A stretch of 64,000 nt of DNA from Streptomyces niveus (GTDB taxonomy: Bacteria > Actinomycetota > Actinomycetes > Streptomycetales > Streptomycetaceae). The notes beneath the pieces were generated by a model. It was not told the origin of the DNA, did not search any database, and saw only the letters and a program-made list of their open reading frames with translations. How positions within the stretch are numbered: the first letter of the stretch is position 1; each line of letters starts with the position of its first letter. Position numbers and translations under genes: made by a program. This document shows, one piece after another, positions 59,942 to 64,000 of this stretch. Where the stretch lies: contig NZ_CP018047.1 in assembly GCF_002009175.1 (NCBI RefSeq), positions 2,790,001 through 2,854,000 on the forward strand, written 5' to 3'.

Positions 59942-61219
59942 TCAGGCGATCCGGTCGAGGACTATCGGGGCCGCGGTGAACGCGGTCCCGGCCGGGGCGA
60001 TGTCGTACGCCGAGGCCAGCGATTCGAGGGCGTAGTCGAACTTCTCGGGGGTGTCGGTGTGCAGCGTGAGCAGCGGCTGCCCCGCCGTCACGGTGTCCCC
60101 CGGCTTGGCGTGCAGCTCCACGCCGGCGCCCGCCTGCACGACGTCCTCCTTGCGGGCGCGGCCCGCGCCCAGGCGCCAGGCGGCGACGCCGACGCCGTAC
60201 GCGTCGAGCCGGGTCAGCACCCCGGAGGACGGCGCGGTGACCACCTGGCGCTCGCGCGCCACCGGCAGCGCCGCGTCCGGGTCGCCGCCCTGGGCCGCGA
60301 TCATGCGGCGCCAGACGTCCATGGCCGAGCCGTCGGTGAGGGCCTTGGCCGGGTCGGTGTCCGGCAGACCGGCGGCGTCCAGCATCTCGCGCGCCAGGGC
60401 GAGCGTCAGCTCGACGACGTCGGCCGGGCCGCCGCCCGCGAGGACCTCGACCGACTCGCGTACCTCAAGGGCGTTGCCCGCGGTGCGCCCGAGCGGGGTG
60501 GCCATGTCGGTGAGCAGCGCCACGGTGCGTACGCCGTGGTCGGTGCCGAGGCCGACCATGGTCGAGGCCAGCTCGCGGGCGTCCTCGACGGTCTTCATGA
60601 AGGCGCCGGAGCCGACCTTGACGTCGAGGACCAGTGAGCCGGTGCCCTCGGCGATCTTCTTGGACATGATCGAGGAGGCGATGAGCGGGATCGCCTCGAC
60701 GGTGCCGGTGACGTCGCGGAGCGCGTAAAGCTTCTTGTCGGCCGGGGCCAGTCCGTCACCGGCGGCGCAGATCACGGCGCCGGCGGAGTCCAGCACGGCC
60801 AGCATCTCGGCGTTTGAGATCCGGGCGCGCCAGCCGGGGATGGACTCCAGCTTGTCGAGGGTGCCGCCGGTGTGGCCGAGGCCGCGTCCGCTGAGCTGCG
60901 GGACGGCCGCGCCGCAGGCGGCGACCAGCGGTGCGAGCGGCAGCGTGATCTTGTCGCCGACGCCGCCCGTGGAGTGCTTGTCGGCGGTGGGGCGGGAGAG
61001 CGACGAGAAGTCCATGCGCTCGCCGGAGGCGATCATGGCGGCGGTCCAGCGGGCGATCTCCGTGCGGTTCATACCGTTGAGCAGGATCGCCATGGCGAGC
61101 GCCGACATCTGCTCGTCGGCGACGTCACCGCGCGTGTAGGCGTCGATGACCCAGTCGATCTGCTCGGGGCTCAGCTCCCCGCGGTCCCGCTTGGTACGGA
61201 TGACGGAGATGACGTCCAT
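59942..61219 (-). CDS. deoA: Thymidine phosphorylase
   Basis: Splits thymidine or deoxyuridine with phosphate to base and deoxyribose-1-phosphate. 425 residues; family signature SGRGLGHTGGTLDKLESI, phosphate-binding KHSTGGVGDK, and the C-terminal PYNP_C domain (ending VLDRIA). Follows cdd by 132 nt in the same orientation and is the last gene of the ABC permease-cdd-deoA operon. ATG 61219. Confidence 0.94.
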   Translation of the reverse strand: MDVISVIRTKRDRGELSPEQIDWVIDAYTRGDVADEQMSALAMAILLNGMNRTEIARWTAAMIASGERMDFSSLSRPTADKHSTGGVGDKITLPLAPLVAACGAAVPQLSGRGLGHTGGTLDKLESIPGWRARISNAEMLAVLDSAGAVICAAGDGLAPADKKLYALRDVTGTVEAIPLIASSIMSKKIAEGTGSLVLDVKVGSGAFMKTVEDARELASTMVGLGTDHGVRTVALLTDMATPLGRTAGNALEVRESVEVLAGGGPADVVELTLALAREMLDAAGLPDTDPAKALTDGSAMDVWRRMIAAQGGDPDAALPVARERQVVTAPSSGVLTRLDAYGVGVAAWRLGAGRARKEDVVQAGAGVELHAKPGDTVTAGQPLLTLHTDTPEKFDYALESLASAYDIAPAGTAFTAAPIVLDRIA

Positions 61220-61308
61220 GGTGTTCCTCGGTTTCTGGGGGTGTCTTGCCGATCAGGCCGGATCAGCGAGCGGGGGCTGGTGCGTGCGATCGCAAGGCGG
61301 AGGAAGGA

Positions 61309-61327
61309 GGCATGGCGGAGCCATGCC
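61309..61327. other. Hairpin in the cdd-deoA gap
   Basis: GGCATGGC-GGA-GCCATGCC, 8-bp perfect arms with a 3-nt loop, in a 132-bp gene-free gap within the operon. The adjacent stretch with GCGATCGC and AAGGCGGAGGAAGGAGG looks like a repeated streptomycete intergenic sequence I have seen elsewhere, but this is from memory. Could be an RNA processing or partial termination site. Confidence 0.5.
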
Positions 61328-61351
61328 GACCGACGACAACGCGGCGAGCCC

Positions 61352-61762
61352 CTAGGAAAGGTGCTGTGGGCCGAAGGCCTGGGGCAGCATCTCGGAGAGC
61401 GGGAGAACCCCCTCCGGGGTGTCCAGCAGCAGGCCGGGGCCGCCGAACTCGTACAGCAGCTGGCGGCACCGGCCGCACGGCACCAGGAGCGCGCCCGCGC
61501 CGTCCACGCAGGTGAAGTGCGTGAGCCGGCCGCCGCCCGTCGCGTGGAACGCGGAGACGAGCCCGCACTCGGCGCACAGGCCGAGGCCGTACGAGGCGTT
61601 CTCGACGTTGCAGCCGGTGACCGTCCTGCCGTCGTCCGCCAGGGCGGCGGCGCCGACCGGGTAGCCCGAGTACGGCGCGTAGGCACGGGACATGGCGTCC
61701 CGGGCCGCCGCGCGCAGGGCCTCCCAGTCCACGCCGCCGGTGGCGGCTCCGGCCCCGGTCAT
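61352..61762 (-). CDS. cdd: Cytidine deaminase
   Basis: Deaminates cytidine and deoxycytidine to uridine derivatives. 136 residues of the tetrameric class: zinc ligands C63, C96 and C99 with the proton shuttle E65 in LCAECG, and PCGRCRQLL. ATG 61762 overlaps the permease stop by ATGA, so translation is coupled to the transporter. Confidence 0.94.
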   Translation of the reverse strand: MTGAGAATGGVDWEALRAAARDAMSRAYAPYSGYPVGAAALADDGRTVTGCNVENASYGLGLCAECGLVSAFHATGGGRLTHFTCVDGAGALLVPCGRCRQLLYEFGGPGLLLDTPEGVLPLSEMLPQAFGPQHLS

Positions 61763-63192
61763 GTGCCCTGGCCTCTGCGATACGCCATGCCGTTGGCCTT
61801 GGGCATCCGCAGCCGTTGCGCGGACAGGGCGAGGACGAGCAGGGTCGTCACGTACGGCGCGGCGTCGACGAACTGGCTGGGGACCTGGTCCACCAGGGCG
61901 TACCAGGTGAACAGACCGGCGGCCACGGCGGCGGACACCACGGCGGGCCACTGCTTGTCCTTGAGCAGCAGGGCCACGACAGCGGCCCAGAGCAGGAGCG
62001 CGATGACGAGCACCGTGCTCGTGACGTACGACTCGTGGAACCAGCTCTTCGGGTCGCCGCCCTTGTCGTAGGCGAACAGCAGCAGCGCCGAGACGACGAG
62101 TGCGCCCAGCGCGGGCTTCGGGCTCTTCTTGTAGAGCCGCCACAGCACCACGAGCCAGACGAGCACCACGAGCAGCAGAAGCATCGCGTGTACGTTCTCC
62201 GCGCCGCCGCGCAGCTTGAGGCTGTCGGTGAAGCCGAACAGACCGGCGCCCAGCGCCATACCGCCCGGCATCCAGTTGCCGAAGATCATCGCGGCGAGAC
62301 CGATGTAGCCGCGGCCGCCGGTCTGGTTCTCCTGGTAGATGCCGGTGGCGACGATGGCGAGGAACGCGCCGCCGAGTCCGGCGAGGCCGCCGGAGACGGT
62401 GACCGCGATGTACTTGTACTTGTAGACGTTGACGCCGAGCGTCTCCGCGGCGATCGGGTTCTCGCCGCAGGAGCGCAGGCGCAGCCCGAAGGACGTACGC
62501 CACAGGATCCACCAGGTGGCGGGGATCAGCAGCAGGGCGACGATCGTCAGCAGGGACAGGCCCGTCACCAGACCGCCGAGCACGCCGGCGATGTCGGAGA
62601 TCAGGAACCAGTGTTTCTGTTGGAGATCGGCCAGCCCGTCGGCGAGTCCTGGAATGGTGATCTCGGTGATCGAGTCGATGCGGGGGGACTGCTTGGAGGA
62701 GCCGCCCTCCTCGTGGGCGAAGGTGAAGTTGGACAGGTAGCGGGTCACGCCCACGGCAAGGATGTTGATGGCCACACCGGAGACGATGTGGTTCACGCCG
62801 AAGGTGACGGTGACGACCGCGTGCAGCAGACCGCCGAGCGCCCCGCCGAGTATGCCGAACAGGACACCGACCCAGGGGCCCCACTGGAAGCCGGCCCAGG
62901 CACCGAACCAGGTGCCGAGGACCATCATTCCTTCAAGGCCGATGTTGATGACGCCCGCGCGCTCGGCCCACAGGCCGCCGAGTCCGGCGAGGCCGATGGG
63001 TACGGCGAGTTCGAGCGCGCCGGCCACCTGTCCCACGGAGGTGATGTCCTCGGCGCCGCTGATCAGCCGGACCAGGGAGATCAGCGCCAGTCCGCCGGAG
63101 ATGATCAGCAGGATGACGGGCAGGGTGAGCTTGCGCCGCCCGCCGCCCTTCTTGGGAGCCGCACTCGCTGCGGTAACGGTGCTGGTACTCAC
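61759..63192 (-). CDS. Nucleoside ABC transporter permease (second of two)
   Basis: 477 residues, about ten membrane helices, of the BPD_transp_2/BmpC-NupQ type (motifs NIGLEGMMVLG, CGENPIAAETLGVNVYKYKY, GGLAGLGGAFL). With the neighbouring permease it forms the channel of a BMP-family nucleoside importer; ATPase and binding-protein genes must lie beyond the window. The C-terminal third has an additional four-helix stretch. GTG 63192 overlaps the upstream permease stop by GTGA. Confidence 0.9.
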   Translation of the reverse strand: MSTSTVTAASAAPKKGGGRRKLTLPVILLIISGGLALISLVRLISGAEDITSVGQVAGALELAVPIGLAGLGGLWAERAGVINIGLEGMMVLGTWFGAWAGFQWGPWVGVLFGILGGALGGLLHAVVTVTFGVNHIVSGVAINILAVGVTRYLSNFTFAHEEGGSSKQSPRIDSITEITIPGLADGLADLQQKHWFLISDIAGVLGGLVTGLSLLTIVALLLIPATWWILWRTSFGLRLRSCGENPIAAETLGVNVYKYKYIAVTVSGGLAGLGGAFLAIVATGIYQENQTGGRGYIGLAAMIFGNWMPGGMALGAGLFGFTDSLKLRGGAENVHAMLLLLVVLVWLVVLWRLYKKSPKPALGALVVSALLLFAYDKGGDPKSWFHESYVTSTVLVIALLLWAAVVALLLKDKQWPAVVSAAVAAGLFTWYALVDQVPSQFVDAAPYVTTLLVLALSAQRLRMPKANGMAYRRGQGT

Positions 63193-64000
63193 AGGGCAGC
63201 CCCCTTGTCGCTCTTGTCGTTCGCGTCGTTCGTGTCGTTCGTGGAGAGGGAAGCGGATTCCGAATCGGAGCCCGGTCCGGAACCGGGTCCGGAGTCGGCC
63301 TCGGTCCGGATCGCGCCGCCCGCCGCGAGCTCCTCGCCGACCTTCTGCTGCTGGCGGCGGAGCCCGTAACGGCGGACCAGTTCATAGCTGACCACGACCG
63401 ATATCACGATCAGGCCCTGCATGATCGTCGCGATCTCCTTCTCGTACCCGTACTGGTCGAGAGAGGCGGACGACTTGTCGAGGAACGCGATCAGCAGCGC
63501 GCTGAACGCGATGCCGAGCGGATGGTTGCGGCCCAGCAGCGCGATCGTAATGCCGGTGAAGCCGATCCCGGTGGGGAAGTCGAGGCTGTACGTGTGGGTG
63601 TCGCCCAGCAGCGTCGGCATGCCGACCAGACCGGCGATCCCGCCGGAGATCAGCATCGACGTGAGGATCATCTTCTTGGCGTCGACGCCGGACGCCTGCG
63701 CGGCGCTCTCGCTGGCGCCGGTGGCACGCAGGTCGAAGCCGAAGCGGGTGCGGCCGAGGACGAACCAGTAGATGACACCGCAGAGCGCGGCGACGAAGGT
63801 GAAGCCGTAGATCTCGCCGGCCTCGGCGCCCATGGACAGTCCGGGGAACCAGCCGGACTCCGGGATCTCACCGGTGGTCAGGTTGTTGGAGCCGGGGGGC
63901 TGCTCGCCGAAGTTCTTCGGCAGGATCAGCCAGGCGACGAGGCTGGTGGCGATCGAGTTGAGCATGATCGTGGAGACGACCTCGCTCACCCCGCGCGTGG
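63189..64000 (-). CDS. Nucleoside ABC transporter permease (first of two), 5' end beyond window
   Basis: About 270 C-terminal residues visible, still open at base 64000. Conserved SEVVSTIMLNSIA, FDLRATGASESAAQASGVD and GIGFTGITIALLGRNHPLG identify the NupP-type partner permease. The C-terminus carries a Ser/Gly/Asp-rich tail. Its stop overlaps the next permease, so the two are coupled. The regulatory region of this operon is not in the window. Confidence 0.9.
   Translation of the reverse strand, partial: TRGVSEVVSTIMLNSIATSLVAWLILPKNFGEQPPGSNNLTTGEIPESGWFPGLSMGAEAGEIYGFTFVAALCGVIYWFVLGRTRFGFDLRATGASESAAQASGVDAKKMILTSMLISGGIAGLVGMPTLLGDTHTYSLDFPTGIGFTGITIALLGRNHPLGIAFSALLIAFLDKSSASLDQYGYEKEIATIMQGLIVISVVVSYELVRRYGLRRQQQKVGEELAAGGAIRTEADSGPGSGPGSDSESASLSTNDTNDANDKSDKGAAL

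Noticed and set aside
1..64000. tRNA, rRNA, riboswitch or biosynthetic gene cluster
   Set aside because: No cloverleaf, rRNA or known riboswitch sequence recognised by eye, and no PKS/NRPS/RiPP core genes; a covariance-model search would be needed to exclude small RNAs.

Overview
The window is a stretch of high-GC chromosome from a Streptomyces species. The evidence is the codon use (strong GC3 bias, TTA codons almost absent), the mycothiol amidase gene, the sigQ/afsQ1/afsQ2 locus, the class III adenylate cyclase, the PccB/epsilon/AccA2 acyl-CoA carboxylase genes, a sortase-E-type LAETG protein and several apparently leaderless starts. The gene order looks to me like the core SCO4967-to-SCO4884 part of the S. 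coelicolor chromosome; that is from memory and was not checked. I see no rRNA, tRNA, CRISPR array, prophage or polyketide/peptide synthase cluster.

Layout. 1-10.6 kb: housekeeping genes (mca, a DUF4307 protein, greA, a drug-type ABC exporter, threonine dehydratase, MarR regulator, sigma-like/membrane-protein pair, cystathionine gamma-synthase) and two tandem paralogous membrane-anchored proteins of unknown function. 10.6-14.2 kb: a small phosphotransferase gene with an intact IS481-family element inserted exactly at its stop codon, followed by an ABC-F ATPase preceded by a ten-codon leader peptide and mutually exclusive hairpins. 14.2-21 kb: GNAT acetyltransferase, L,D-transpeptidase lipoprotein, a LAETG wall-anchored small protein, histidine ammonia-lyase, a roughly 280-bp inverted-repeat element and a GAF-GGDEF diguanylate cyclase. 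21-31.8 kb: enoyl-CoA hydratase, adenylate cyclase, biotin ligase, acyl-CoA carboxylase beta, epsilon and alpha genes, maf, TetR and DeoR regulators. 32-44 kb: LpdA-like flavoprotein, then nucleoside catabolism genes (purine nucleoside phosphorylase, phosphosugar mutase, deoxyribose-phosphate aldolase, two aldehyde dehydrogenase-type proteins) flanking a large SpoIIE-type phosphatase. 44-50.7 kb: uridine kinase, sigQ divergent from afsQ1-afsQ2-lipoprotein, VanZ and PspC proteins. 51-64 kb: adenosine deaminase, hydrolase-like protein, LysR/MFS pair, an ECF-sigma/SpoIIE/STAS signalling group, and a nucleoside ABC permease-cdd-deoA operon that runs off the right edge.

How it fits together. The scattered nucleoside genes form one pathway: uptake (two BmpC/NupP-type permeases), deamination (add, cdd), phosphorolysis (punA, deoA), pentose-1-phosphate isomerisation (the PGM2-type mutase), cleavage of deoxyribose-5-phosphate (deoC) and probable oxidation of the acetaldehyde (aldehyde dehydrogenase). 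A perfect 12-bp palindrome, CTACGCGCGTAG, lies in the promoter regions of punA, deoC and add, which suggests one repressor controls the set. Biotin ligase, PccB, the epsilon subunit and AccA2 together supply and activate a propionyl-CoA carboxylase.

Recurrent non-coding structure is prominent. A palindromic repeat (core GCCCGTCCGGCGATTGAGG) recurs at many gene ends, in several places as back-to-back copies forming near-perfect terminator-like hairpins. There is also a five-unit 40-42 bp tandem array in front of maf.
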